A program made the position numbers and the translations under genes. From Eubacteriales bacterium (GTDB lineage Bacteria; Bacillota; Clostridia; Lachnospirales; Lachnospiraceae): a stretch of 40,645 bases of DNA. This document shows, piece by piece, positions 16,556 through 25,153 of the stretch. Position 1 is the stretch's first letter. Each line of letters starts with the position of its first letter. The stretch is from contig JAUNSV010000013.1 in the NCBI GenBank assembly GCA_030539055.1, forward strand, positions 1 through 40,645, written 5' to 3'. The notes below the pieces were generated by a model. It was not told where the DNA came from, made no database searches, and was given only the letters and a program-made list of their open reading frames with translations.

Positions 16556-17758
16556 ATGAATACTCAAAAGAAAAATTCATTAGTAATTGCAATTTTTATT
16601 GCTACAATTCTTGCAGTTTTTGCAGGTTTATTGATGCAAGAAAAAGCACAATTAGCTAATGACTACATTAAACCATTTGGAAATATTTTTTTGAATTTAA
16701 TTAAAACAATAGTAGTGCCTTTAGTAATTTTTTCTATTACTCAAGGTGTTATTTCTATGCAAGATATAAAAAAAGTAGGATTAGTAGGAATAAAAACAAT
16801 CATTTTTTATTTGATTACTACACTATGTGCTATTACAATTGCTTTAATAGTAGCAAATGTATTTGATCCTGCTGGTGGATTTCAATTTAATAATACAGCT
16901 CTTGAATACAAAGTGAACGAAAGCCCATCTTTTATGACTACTATAGTAAATATTTTTCCAGATAATATTATAAAGCCTTTACAAAATGCAAGTATGTTGC
17001 AAGTAATTGTAATATCTTTATTTTTAGGTTTTGGTATTATTGTATCTGGTGAAAAGGGAAGAGTAATTGCTAATTTTGTAAATTCTGCATCAGAAGTTTG
17101 TATTACAATTATGGGATTCATAATTAAACTTTCTCCAATAGGAGTTTTTTGTTTGTTATGCCCTGTTGTAGCTTCAAATGGTCCTGCAATATTAAGACCA
17201 TTATTAAGAGTAATTTTAGTTGCATATTTGGCATATATTATTCATACTGGAGTAGTATATTCAATTATTGTATCATTATTTGCAAAAATAAATCCTTTTA
17301 CATTTTTTTCTAAAATGGCACCAGCAATGGTTTTAGCATTTGCATCTGCTTCATCGGTAGGTACTCTCCCTCTCAATATGCAATGTGTAGAAAAACTAGG
17401 TGGTAAAAGAGAGATTGCTTCATTTACATTACCTTTAGGTGCCACAATCAATATGGATGGAACAGCAATTTACCAAGGTGTGTGTGCTATATTTATTGCA
17501 CATTGTTTTGGAATACAATTAGATATTTCACAACAACTCACAATTATTCTCACAGCTACACTTGCATCAATTGGTACAGCTGGAGTGCCAGGTTCTGGTA
17601 TGATTATGCTTGCTATGGTTTTGCAATCAGTTGGCTTACCAGTAGAGGGTATTGCTTTAGTAGCAGGAATAGATAGAATATTTGATATGGGCAGAACTAC
17701 ACTAAATATTACAGGTGATGCAGCTTGTACTTTAGCTATTTCAAAAAATACAAAATAA
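16556..17758 (+). CDS. Dicarboxylate/amino acid:cation symporter (DAACS family)
   Basis: A 400-residue membrane transporter with about eight hydrophobic helices and two hairpin loops. The DAACS fingerprints are all present: a serine-rich hairpin ASASSVGTLPLN, NMDGTAIYQG in helix 7, GTAGVPGSGMIM in the second hairpin and DRIFDMGRTTLNITGD in helix 8, where the Asp and Arg contact acidic substrates. Members import glutamate, aspartate, C4-dicarboxylates or serine with Na+ or H+. The Arg of GRTTLN favours an acidic substrate, though the exact one cannot be read. GGAGGAATT precedes ATG 16556. moaC starts 53 bases downstream with no terminator between, so cotranscription is possible. Confidence 0.9.
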   Translation: MNTQKKNSLVIAIFIATILAVFAGLLMQEKAQLANDYIKPFGNIFLNLIKTIVVPLVIFSITQGVISMQDIKKVGLVGIKTIIFYLITTLCAITIALIVANVFDPAGGFQFNNTALEYKVNESPSFMTTIVNIFPDNIIKPLQNASMLQVIVISLFLGFGIIVSGEKGRVIANFVNSASEVCITIMGFIIKLSPIGVFCLLCPVVASNGPAILRPLLRVILVAYLAYIIHTGVVYSIIVSLFAKINPFTFFSKMAPAMVLAFASASSVGTLPLNMQCVEKLGGKREIASFTLPLGATINMDGTAIYQGVCAIFIAHCFGIQLDISQQLTIILTATLASIGTAGVPGSGMIMLAMVLQSVGLPVEGIALVAGIDRIFDMGRTTLNITGDAACTLAISKNTK

Positions 17759-17811
17759 TTTTTAAAAATAAATAACAAAATATTTTCTTTTAAAATAAAA
17801 AAGAGGAAAAC

Positions 17812-18300
17812 ATGGATAAGTTTACTCATTTAGATGAGCATGGCAATGCTATAATGGTAGATGTATCAAATAAAAATATTACAAATAGAGAAGCTATAGC
17901 AATAGGTTATATTAAAGTAAATAGTGAAATAATTAAACAAATAAAAGATGGTAATAATAAAAAAGGTGATGTACTAGCTGCCTCACGCATTGCAGGTATT
18001 ATGGCTACCAAAAAAAATTATGAACTAATTCCTCTTTGCCACCCTTTATTGATTACAAAAGCAACAATAGATTTTGAAATAAAAGAAGATAAAAATGAAA
18101 TTCATTCAAAATGCACTGTAGTATGTGATGGAAAAACAGGTGTAGAAATGGAAGCTTTAATGGGAGTATCGGTTAGTTTGCTTACAATATATGATATGTG
18201 CAAAGCAATAGATAAAACAATGACTATAAATGACATTATGCTTTATAAAAAAAGTGGTGGTGCCTCTGGAGTTTTTATAAATGAAAGTGCTAAAGAATGA
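17812..18300 (+). CDS. moaC: Cyclic pyranopterin monophosphate synthase MoaC
   Basis: Together with MoaA it converts GTP to cyclic pyranopterin monophosphate, the first step of molybdenum cofactor synthesis. At 162 residues it has the standard length. Family motifs are [15 protein letters not shown] at the start, [18 protein letters not shown], the active-site [31 protein letters not shown] and [17 protein letters not shown] precedes ATG 17812. The stop overlaps the moaA start by four bases (ATGA). Moco is required by both molybdenum hydroxylases encoded just downstream. Confidence 0.97.
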   Translation: MDKFTHLDEHGNAIMVDVSNKNITNREAIAIGYIKVNSEIIKQIKDGNNKKGDVLAASRIAGIMATKKNYELIPLCHPLLITKATIDFEIKEDKNEIHSKCTVVCDGKTGVEMEALMGVSVSLLTIYDMCKAIDKTMTINDIMLYKKSGGASGVFINESAKE

Positions 18301-19346
18301 TAGATGAATATAATAGACAAATAGATTATTTAAGGCTATCTGTTACAGATAGGTGCAATTTTAGATGTATATATTGTATGCCTGAAACGGGAGTGGAATT
18401 TATAGAGCATAATAAAATATTAACTTATGATGAAATAATTATTTTATGTAAAATTTTTAAATCAATTGGTATTAATAAAATTAGACTTACTGGTGGCGAG
18501 CCATTAGTAAGAAAGGATATTCAAGAATTAATTTATGCACTAAAAAATGAAGTAGGTATGGAAGATATACCACTTACTACAAATGCATTTTTTTTGAAAG
18601 AACAAATGCAAGATTTATATAATGCTGGTGCAAGAAAGTTTAATATTTCTTTAGATGCAATAAACAAAAGCACATTACAAAAAATTACTAGAATACAAAA
18701 CATCGATAATATTTTTGATGGAATTGATGAAGCAATAAAGTACAGAGAAAAGTATAAGGATGTAACAATAAAAATAAACACAGTACCAATAAAAGAGAAT
18801 AAAGAAGAAATTATTCCACTTGTAAGATATGCTATAAATAAACAAATACCTATTCGCTTTATTGAGCTTATGCCTATAGGATATGGAAAAAATCATGAAA
18901 CTCTTTTAGAAAGTGAGATAGTACAAATAATAAATACAGAATTATCAAATGAGTTTGGTAATCTTATATTAGATAATGATATAAACCTTAAAGAAAAATG
19001 CAGATATTATAAATTCGATAATAATTCTAATACAAGCAAAAATCCTAATGCAAGCTATAACCCTAAAATAGGTTTTATTTCTTCAATATCACATAAATTT
19101 TGTAAATATTGCAACAGAATAAGATTAACATCTACAGGATTTTTAAAAACATGCTTGCAATTTGATTATGGAGTAGACTTAAAAAAATTACTTAATGAGG
19201 GAAAGAGTGAAGAAGAAATAAAAAAAGAAATTATAAAAGCAATTTCTAATAAACCATTGTCGCATCATTTTGGAGAAAATAATGATTCAAATTTTACAAA
19301 AGAATTTATAGATGAAAAAAAATCAATGAGTCAAATTGGTGGATAA
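18297..19346 (+). CDS. moaA: GTP 3',8-cyclase MoaA (radical SAM)
   Basis: Radical SAM enzyme that makes 3',8-cyclo-7,8-dihydro-GTP, the substrate of MoaC. The first [4Fe-4S] motif is [12 protein letters not shown] near residue 20, the second is in [21 protein letters not shown] near residue 265, and the protein ends in the conserved GG tail. Length 349 is slightly above typical because of an Asn/Lys-rich insert near residues 235-255. It is coupled to moaC. A terminator 20 bases after its stop separates it from the purine operon. The later Moco genes (moaD, moaE, moeA, mogA) are not in the window. Confidence 0.97.
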   Translation: MIDEYNRQIDYLRLSVTDRCNFRCIYCMPETGVEFIEHNKILTYDEIIILCKIFKSIGINKIRLTGGEPLVRKDIQELIYALKNEVGMEDIPLTTNAFFLKEQMQDLYNAGARKFNISLDAINKSTLQKITRIQNIDNIFDGIDEAIKYREKYKDVTIKINTVPIKENKEEIIPLVRYAINKQIPIRFIELMPIGYGKNHETLLESEIVQIINTELSNEFGNLILDNDINLKEKCRYYKFDNNSNTSKNPNASYNPKIGFISSISHKFCKYCNRIRLTSTGFLKTCLQFDYGVDLKKLLNEGKSEEEIKKEIIKAISNKPLSHHFGENNDSNFTKEFIDEKKSMSQIGG

Positions 19347-19366
19347 AAGTTTTTTATGAAAATGAT

Positions 19367-19419
19367 AAAAATTGTGAAAAAATAATTATTTATATTAATT
19401 GCACAATTTTTTGTTTTTA
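19367..19419 (+). terminator. Rho-independent terminator after moaA
   Basis: Nine-pair perfect stem AAAATTGTG/CACAATTTT with a 25-base AT-rich loop, followed by TTTGTTTTTATT. The loop is long, so strength is uncertain, but position fits the end of the moaCA transcript. Confidence 0.65.
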
Positions 19420-19498
19420 TTCGAGTAAAAAAATACAAATTTTTGTGTAATTTGTACCGTTATTTAAAAAGTAGAATAACCAATGTATATTATAATTC

Positions 19499-19527
19499 TT
19501 GACTTATATGCATATTTTATGTAAAAT
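19499..19527 (+). promoter_or_regulatory. Promoter of the purine-degradation operon
   Basis: TTGACT (19499-19504), 17-base spacer, TAAAAT (19522-19527). Predicted start near 19534, about 90 bases before ridA. No comparably good promoter was found between later genes of the operon, so this one probably drives ridA through xdhD. Confidence 0.75.
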
Positions 19528-19545
19528 AAAAACAAATAAAGTTTG

Positions 19546-19592
19546 GAGCTTTAGCAAAAGCCAATTCCTAAAGGGATTTGCTTTTGCTTTTT
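19546..19592 (+). promoter_or_regulatory. Terminator-like leader hairpin with an overlapping alternative fold
   Basis: AGCAAAAGC (19553-19561) pairs with GCTTTTGCT (19580-19588), then after one mismatch AATTCC pairs with GGGATT around a TAAA loop. That gives 15 pairs and ends in five T, an intrinsic terminator shape about 31 bases before ridA. The left arm is also shared by a second hairpin, GCTTT(AGCA)AAAGC at 19548-19561, with GGA/TCC possible outside it. The two folds exclude each other, as in an attenuator. The predicted leader is too short for a large riboswitch. Confidence 0.6.
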
Positions 19593-19623
19593 AATTAAAA
19601 AAAAATAAAAAGGAGAAATAAAA

Positions 19624-19992
19624 ATGAAAGTAATTAATACACAAAACGCACCAGCAGCTATAGGGCCATATTCACAAGCTTTTGAAGTAGGTAATTTAAT
19701 TATTACATCTGGTCAAATTCCTGTAGATCCAAAAACACAAGAAGCACCATCTGGCATAGAAGCACAAGCTAATCAATCTTGTTTAAATGTAAAAGCAATT
19801 TTGGAAGCAGCAGGATCAAGTATGGATAAAGTTATTAAAACAACTTGCTTTTTATCTGATATGGAAAATTTTGCAAAATTTAATGAAGTGTATGCAAAAC
19901 ATTTTACATCTAAACCAGCTCGTTCTTGCGTAGCTGTGAAAACAATTCCAAAAGGTTTACTTTGTGAAATAGAAGCTATAGCAGAAAAATAA
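19624..19992 (+). CDS. ridA: RidA family enamine/imine deaminase
   Basis: RidA hydrolyses 2-aminoacrylate and related imines to keto acids plus ammonia. The 122-residue product is standard: NAPAAIGPYSQAFEVGNLI at the start, SGQIPVDP, and the substrate-binding Arg in PARSCVAVKTIPKG, with the conserved ending CEIEAIAEK. AAGGAGAAAT precedes ATG 19624. It is the first gene of the purine operon. The operon also encodes the diaminopropionate lyase YgeX, which releases 2-aminoacrylate, so RidA probably clears that product to pyruvate. guaD begins four bases after its stop. Confidence 0.96.
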   Translation: MKVINTQNAPAAIGPYSQAFEVGNLIITSGQIPVDPKTQEAPSGIEAQANQSCLNVKAILEAAGSSMDKVIKTTCFLSDMENFAKFNEVYAKHFTSKPARSCVAVKTIPKGLLCEIEAIAEK

Positions 19993-19996
19993 TTTG

Positions 19997-21286
19997 ATGA
20001 ATAATTTTATTATAAAATCAAATATTATTTATTCAAAAACAAAAGATGAATTAAATTGTTTTAAAGATTCTTTTGTTGTATGTGAAAATGGGATATCAAA
20101 AGGTGTATTTGAAAAATTCGATTCAATACCTGAAATTTATAAAAATTTTAAAATTTTAGATTATTCTAATTTTTTATTAACACCTGGATTAAATGATATT
20201 CATATTCATGCCTGTCAATACGCTTTTATTGGTTTACATATGGATTTGGAATTATTGGATTGGTTGCAAAATTATACTTTTCCAGAGGAAGCAAAATACG
20301 AAGATACAAATTATGCAAAAAAAGCATATAGTATTTTTATATCTCAAATAAAAAAATCTTCTACAACAAGATTTGTATCCTTTGCTACAATGCACTTGGA
20401 AGCAAGTCTTATTTTGTGTGATTTGATTGAAGAGAGTAAATTAAAAGCATATATTGGTAAAGTAAATATGAATAGAAATGCACCAGCTAATTTATGCGAA
20501 GAATCAACTAAAAAATCCATAGAAGATACAAAAGAGTTTATAAAAAAAGTAGAAGAAAGAAAATATAAAAATGTTAATGCGATAATAACTCCTCGATTCA
20601 TTCCATCTTGTACTTCTGATTTATTAAAAGCTTTAGGAGAAATATCAAAAGAGTATCACTTAGCTATTCAATCTCATCTTGTAGAAAATCCAGAAGAAGT
20701 ATCTTGGGTAAAAGAATTAGAACCAAAATCAAGATCATATGCTGATGCATACCATATGTACAATTTGTTTGGCGAAAATGAGAGAACTATAATGGCTCAT
20801 TGTGTGTTCCCTACAGAATTAGATGAAGAATTACTACAAAATGGCAATGTGTGGGTAGCTCATGCTCCATCTTCTAATTCAAATATAAGATCTGGGATAG
20901 CACCTATTAGACGCTTTTTAAATAAAAATATCAAAGTAGGATTAGCAACAGATGTAGCAGGTGGCTCAACGCTTGATATGTGGGATGTAATTAGAGAAAG
21001 TATTCAAGTAAGCAAATTAAGATTTAGATATGTAGATGATACGCTAAAACCACTTAGTGCAAATGAAAGTTTTTATTTGGCAACAAAAGGTGGAGGCTCA
21101 TTTTTTGGAAAAGTAGGTTCATTTGATGAGGGATATGAATTTGATGCTTTGATATTAGATGATTTTCATACACCAAGTATACATCAAGATGAATTAACAT
21201 TAGATCAAAGATTAGAAAGATATATATATATTTCTTCACCAGAAAATCTAGTACATAAATTTGTAAATGGAGAAATGATTTTTTAA
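19997..21286 (+). CDS. guaD: Guanine deaminase
   Basis: Zinc amidohydrolase converting guanine to xanthine and ammonia, the entry of guanine into the operon's pathway. The 429-residue protein has NDIHIHACQYAF (metal HxH), the family-specific LLDWLQNYTFPEEAKY, IQSHLVEN, MAHCVFP and VGLATDVAGGSTLDMWD (metal Asp). The LDWLQ..TFP segment separates guanine deaminases from other amidohydrolases such as SsnA. ATG 19997 lies four bases after the ridA stop without a clear Shine-Dalgarno site, so coupling to ridA is likely; TTG 19994 is also in frame. Confidence 0.93.
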   Translation: MNNFIIKSNIIYSKTKDELNCFKDSFVVCENGISKGVFEKFDSIPEIYKNFKILDYSNFLLTPGLNDIHIHACQYAFIGLHMDLELLDWLQNYTFPEEAKYEDTNYAKKAYSIFISQIKKSSTTRFVSFATMHLEASLILCDLIEESKLKAYIGKVNMNRNAPANLCEESTKKSIEDTKEFIKKVEERKYKNVNAIITPRFIPSCTSDLLKALGEISKEYHLAIQSHLVENPEEVSWVKELEPKSRSYADAYHMYNLFGENERTIMAHCVFPTELDEELLQNGNVWVAHAPSSNSNIRSGIAPIRRFLNKNIKVGLATDVAGGSTLDMWDVIRESIQVSKLRFRYVDDTLKPLSANESFYLATKGGGSFFGKVGSFDEGYEFDALILDDFHTPSIHQDELTLDQRLERYIYISSPENLVHKFVNGEMIF

Positions 21287-21299
21287 AAAAGGAGGAAAT

Positions 21300-23714
21300 A
21301 TGATAAAAAAGAAAAGTCCTAAAACAGCAAAAAAAGCTACTTTCAAACCAGTAAAAAAGAAAGTATCTGATTTATTTATTCCAATAAAAGACAGAACTAC
21401 AGTAGGAAAGCCAGAAATAAGAGTTGATGCTAGAGCAAAAGTAACTGGTGATGCAAAATATACCAATGATCTTTGCCCTAGAGATGCTTATTGTGCTAAA
21501 GTGCTTTTTTCTACAATTGCAAATGGCGAAGTAATAAAAATGGATATTGAAGAAGCTTTAAAAGTAGAAGATGTGGTTGCAATTTATACTTGCTTTGATG
21601 TACCAGACCACGAATGGCCATCTGCTGGGCATCCATTCTCACTAGACCCAAGCCACAAAGACCCATCAGATAGAAAAATTTTAAATAAGAGAGTAAGAAT
21701 ATATGGCGATGATATTGCTGTAGTAGTAGCAAAAAATGAAGTGGCATGTGATAGAGCATTAAGATTAATAAAAGTAGAATACAATGAATTTACAGCTCTT
21801 ACAAATCCACATCAAGCTATGGAAAAAGATGCAACAGTTCTTCATCCCAATATTGCAAAAACAAATGCTTTTGCACATACAACATTTAAGAAAAAACCTG
21901 ATTTTGATTATGAAAAAGAAAAACAAATTGCTATCAAAAAATACAGTGAAGAAAATTTAGTAGAAGTAGTAAAACAATATAAAACACCACACATTTCGCA
22001 TTGTCATATTGAGCTTGCAAACTCTTATGCTTATATAGCAGCAGATGGAAAAATCACAGTAGTGTCTTCTACTCAAATACCTCACATTTGTAGAAGAATA
22101 GTAGCAGATGCACTTCAAATTGGGGTAGGAAAAGTAAGAATTATTAAACCATATCTTGGAGGTGGTTTTGGCAATAAACAAGATGTATTGTATGAACCGC
22201 TTGTAGCTTGGCTCACAACAAAATTGAATGGTCATTGTGTATACTTAGAATTACCTAGAGAAAATAATATTTCTGGTACAAGAACAAGACATGCGATGGA
22301 GGGTAATTTTAAATCACTTGCTACAAAAGATGGTACACTTCTTGCAAGAGATGTACAAATTTTTTCTGATAATGGAGGATATGCAGGGCATGGTCATTCT
22401 ATTGCAGCAAAATGTTCTGGTATAGTCAATAATTTATATAGAGATAGACAGGGTTCACAAGTAGATACTTATTCTGTATATACAAATACAGCAACTGCAG
22501 CAGCTATGAGAGCATATGGAATTCCTCAGGCTTGCTGGTTTGCAGAGAGTAATGTAGATGATATTTGCCACAAAGCAAATTTAGATCCATTAAAATTTAG
22601 ATATGATAATTGTGCTGACGATACTTTACTTTCAGGTGGAGTTGGTTTTTATACTTATGGTTTAAAAGAATGTATGAAAACAGGAGCAAAAGCTATAGGC
22701 TGGGGCAAAAAAAGAAAAGAGTATGCTAATCAAAGTGGTAATATTAGACATGGCATCGGTATGGGAATTTTCATTTATCAAACTGCAGTTTGGCCTATAT
22801 CTATGGAGCAAGATGGTGCTATGCTCATACTTAATCAAGATGGATCAGCAAATTTACTTTTGGGAGCTACAGAAATAGGGCAAGGGGGAGATACTGTTTT
22901 TACTCAAATGGCAGCAGATGCATGTGGATTCACATTTGATCAAATTCATATAGTATCAACTCAAGATACAGATTATTCTCCTTTTGGTACTGGTGCATAT
23001 GGTTCAAGACAAACTTATGTAGCAGGAAGAGCAGCAAAAAGAGCTGGAATAGAATTTAAGAGAGTAATACTTGAATATGCTTGTAAGCTTTTAAAAAGAA
23101 AATCTATTTCTGGTTTAGATATTGTAAAAAATAAAATAATAGATAAAAAAACAAAAAAGAAATTGATGAGTGTTGCAGATGTTGCTATACAATCATATTA
23201 CAACAAAGGTGATGCTGGAGCTTTAGCTGTAAGAGTACAAGAGGAAACAGAATCAAATTCATATGCATCTGGAGCAGTATTTGTAGATGTAACAGTTGAT
23301 ATGGCATTTGGAAAAATAAAAGTAGATAAATTAGTTGCTTGCCATGACTCTGGTATTCTTATTAATCCAGCATTAGCAAAAGCACAAGTACAAGGTGGAA
23401 TATCAATGTCGCTAGGATTTGGATTATCAGAAGAAATTTTATATGATGAAAAAACAGCAAAACCATTAAATAATAATTTACTTGATTATAAAATCCCAAC
23501 AGCAATGGATTCTATAGATTCAGAAATACATTTCATTCAATTAGAAGACCCTAGTGCACCTTATGGCAATAAAGCCTTGGGTGAACCTCCAGCAATTTTG
23601 CCATCAGTAGCTATAAGGAATGCAATTTTAAATGCAACAGGAGTAGCATTTGATCAAGCTCCGATGACACCACAAAGACTAGTCGAGGGCTTTAAGGCCT
23701 CTGGATTAATATAA
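21300..23714 (+). CDS. xdhA: Xanthine dehydrogenase, molybdenum-binding subunit
   Basis: Large catalytic subunit of a three-subunit xanthine dehydrogenase, 804 residues. After a Lys-rich N-terminal extension (about 25 residues) comes the a/b hammerhead domain (GKPEIRVDARAKVTGDAKYTND). Molybdopterin-contacting motifs follow: GGGFGNKQD, AAMRAYGIPQ, GATEIGQGGDTV, GTGAYGSRQT and, near the end, KALGEPPAI with the base-catalyst Glu. The usual RGFG loop reads RAYG here, as in some E. coli XdhA-like enzymes. RBS AAAGGAGG precedes ATG 21300, 13 bases after guaD. xdhB and xdhC follow at once. Oxidation of hypoxanthine or xanthine, or the reverse on urate, are the likely reactions. Confidence 0.93.
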   Translation: MIKKKSPKTAKKATFKPVKKKVSDLFIPIKDRTTVGKPEIRVDARAKVTGDAKYTNDLCPRDAYCAKVLFSTIANGEVIKMDIEEALKVEDVVAIYTCFDVPDHEWPSAGHPFSLDPSHKDPSDRKILNKRVRIYGDDIAVVVAKNEVACDRALRLIKVEYNEFTALTNPHQAMEKDATVLHPNIAKTNAFAHTTFKKKPDFDYEKEKQIAIKKYSEENLVEVVKQYKTPHISHCHIELANSYAYIAADGKITVVSSTQIPHICRRIVADALQIGVGKVRIIKPYLGGGFGNKQDVLYEPLVAWLTTKLNGHCVYLELPRENNISGTRTRHAMEGNFKSLATKDGTLLARDVQIFSDNGGYAGHGHSIAAKCSGIVNNLYRDRQGSQVDTYSVYTNTATAAAMRAYGIPQACWFAESNVDDICHKANLDPLKFRYDNCADDTLLSGGVGFYTYGLKECMKTGAKAIGWGKKRKEYANQSGNIRHGIGMGIFIYQTAVWPISMEQDGAMLILNQDGSANLLLGATEIGQGGDTVFTQMAADACGFTFDQIHIVSTQDTDYSPFGTGAYGSRQTYVAGRAAKRAGIEFKRVILEYACKLLKRKSISGLDIVKNKIIDKKTKKKLMSVADVAIQSYYNKGDAGALAVRVQEETESNSYASGAVFVDVTVDMAFGKIKVDKLVACHDSGILINPALAKAQVQGGISMSLGFGLSEEILYDEKTAKPLNNNLLDYKIPTAMDSIDSEIHFIQLEDPSAPYGNKALGEPPAILPSVAIRNAILNATGVAFDQAPMTPQRLVEGFKASGLI

Positions 23715-23728
23715 GGGGAGGTGAGAAT

Positions 23729-24640
23729 ATGTATGATATAAAATCATTTTATGAAGCAAAAAATGTAGAAGATGCAGTAGAAGCTCTACAAAAAGATGAA
23801 AATGCGATTATTATTTCTGGTGGCACAGATGTTTTAGTTAAAGTGCGGGAGGGAAAGGACGCAGGAAAATCATTAGTTTCTATTCACGAAATAGAAGATT
23901 TAAAAGGTGTAGAAATAGATAATGATGGAACAATTTTTATAAAATCAGCAACTGTTTTTTATGATATTACAAATAATGATATAATAAAAAAGCATATTGA
24001 TTTTTTGGGTGATGCTTGTGATGAAGTAGGTGGTCCTCAAATTAGGAATATGGGAACAATAGGTGGAAATATTTGTAATGGAGCAACAAGTGCAGACTCA
24101 GCTTCTTCTATGCAAGTGTTGAATGCTAAAGCAATTCTTAAAGGGCCAAATGGAACAAGAGAAGTAAATGTAGTAAAAGATTTTTATATAGGCCCAGGTA
24201 GAACAGTTAAAGATAGATCAGAAGTTTGTTTGGGATTCAAAATAGAAAAGAAAGAGTATGAAGGTTTCAAAGGTTCTTATTTAAAATATGGTAAAAGAAA
24301 ATCAATGGAAATAGCAACACTAGGCTGTGCTGTAATGCTAAAATTAGAAGATGATAATAAAACAATATCAGATTTCAAAATAGCATATGCAGTAGCAGCT
24401 CCTACTCCAATTAGATGTCCACAGACAGAACAATTTGCCAAAGGTCAAGATGTAACAAATGAAATTTTTTTGAAAGAGCTAGCTAACAAAGCTTTTTCGG
24501 AATGTAACCCTCGTTCAAGTTGGAGAGCTTCAAAAGAATTTAGAGAGCAAATTATTAAAGAGCTTGCAAAAAGAGCCACAACAAAAGCGTATGAAAAATG
24601 CGTAGGAAAATATAAAAAGGAGGTGTCTGTTACATGTTAA
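23729..24640 (+). CDS. xdhB: Xanthine dehydrogenase, FAD-binding subunit
   Basis: The 303-residue FAD subunit, passing electrons from the iron-sulfur subunit to NAD or another carrier. The FAD-binding PCMH fold shows ISGGTDVLVKVREGK, then GDACDEVGGPQIRNMGTIGG followed by NICNGATSADSASSM, the usual pyrophosphate-contacting loop. The C-terminal CO-dehydrogenase-flavoprotein domain has YAVAAPTPIRCPQTE. GGGGAGGTGAG precedes ATG 23729, the strongest ribosome site in the operon. It overlaps xdhC by seven bases. It is the only separate molybdenum-hydroxylase FAD subunit in the window. Confidence 0.95.
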   Translation: MYDIKSFYEAKNVEDAVEALQKDENAIIISGGTDVLVKVREGKDAGKSLVSIHEIEDLKGVEIDNDGTIFIKSATVFYDITNNDIIKKHIDFLGDACDEVGGPQIRNMGTIGGNICNGATSADSASSMQVLNAKAILKGPNGTREVNVVKDFYIGPGRTVKDRSEVCLGFKIEKKEYEGFKGSYLKYGKRKSMEIATLGCAVMLKLEDDNKTISDFKIAYAVAAPTPIRCPQTEQFAKGQDVTNEIFLKELANKAFSECNPRSSWRASKEFREQIIKELAKRATTKAYEKCVGKYKKEVSVTC

Positions 24641-25119
24641 ATATTATAAATTTTACATTGAATGGAGAAAATGTTGAAGTAGCAATTGATGAAAAAGAGA
24701 CACTTCTTGATGTACTTAGAAATAAATGCAATATGACTTCTGTAAAAAAAGGATGTGAAGTAGGTGAGTGTGGTGCTTGCACAGTTCTAATTAATGGAAG
24801 AGCAGTTGATACTTGTTTATACTTAGCTATGTGGGCAAAAGATAAATCAATACTCACAGTAGAGGGTTTAATGAACAAAAAAACAGGGGAGTTATCTAAA
24901 ATACAACAAGCATTTATTACAGAGACAGCAGTTCAATGTGGCTTTTGTATTCCAGGTATAATTATGACAGCTGTAGAAGTATTGGAGTATGGAAGACCAT
25001 TCACAAGAGATGAATTAAGAAAATTAATTTCTGGTCACTTATGCAGATGCACTGGTTATGAAAATATCTTAAATGCAATAGAAAAAGTAATGATAGAAAA
25101 GTACGGGCTAAAAAAATAA
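24634..25119 (+). CDS. xdhC: Xanthine dehydrogenase, [2Fe-2S] subunit
   Basis: The 161-residue iron-sulfur subunit linking the molybdenum site to FAD. The plant-ferredoxin-type cluster is bound by CEVGECGACTVLING with a fourth Cys in VDTCLYL. The second, helical cluster domain has CGFCIPGIIM and CRCTGYENI. All eight Cys are present. Its start lies within the end of xdhB, after AAGGAGGTG. This completes a normal A-B-C enzyme of the E. coli XdhABC layout. Confidence 0.97.
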   Translation: MLNIINFTLNGENVEVAIDEKETLLDVLRNKCNMTSVKKGCEVGECGACTVLINGRAVDTCLYLAMWAKDKSILTVEGLMNKKTGELSKIQQAFITETAVQCGFCIPGIIMTAVEVLEYGRPFTRDELRKLISGHLCRCTGYENILNAIEKVMIEKYGLKK

Positions 25120-25153
25120 TTAATACTAAAATAATAATAAAGGAGCGTTAAAG

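Noticed and set aside
19541-19588. GTTTGGAGCTTT..CAAAAGCC in the operon leader looks a little like part of a purine riboswitch.
   Set aside because: The P1-P2-P3 junction and paired loops of the purine aptamer are absent, and the leader is too short for it.
21957-22235. A 92-codon minus-strand frame inside xdhA.
   Set aside because: Tyr/Cys/Phe-rich shadow of an AT-rich coding strand with no ribosome site.
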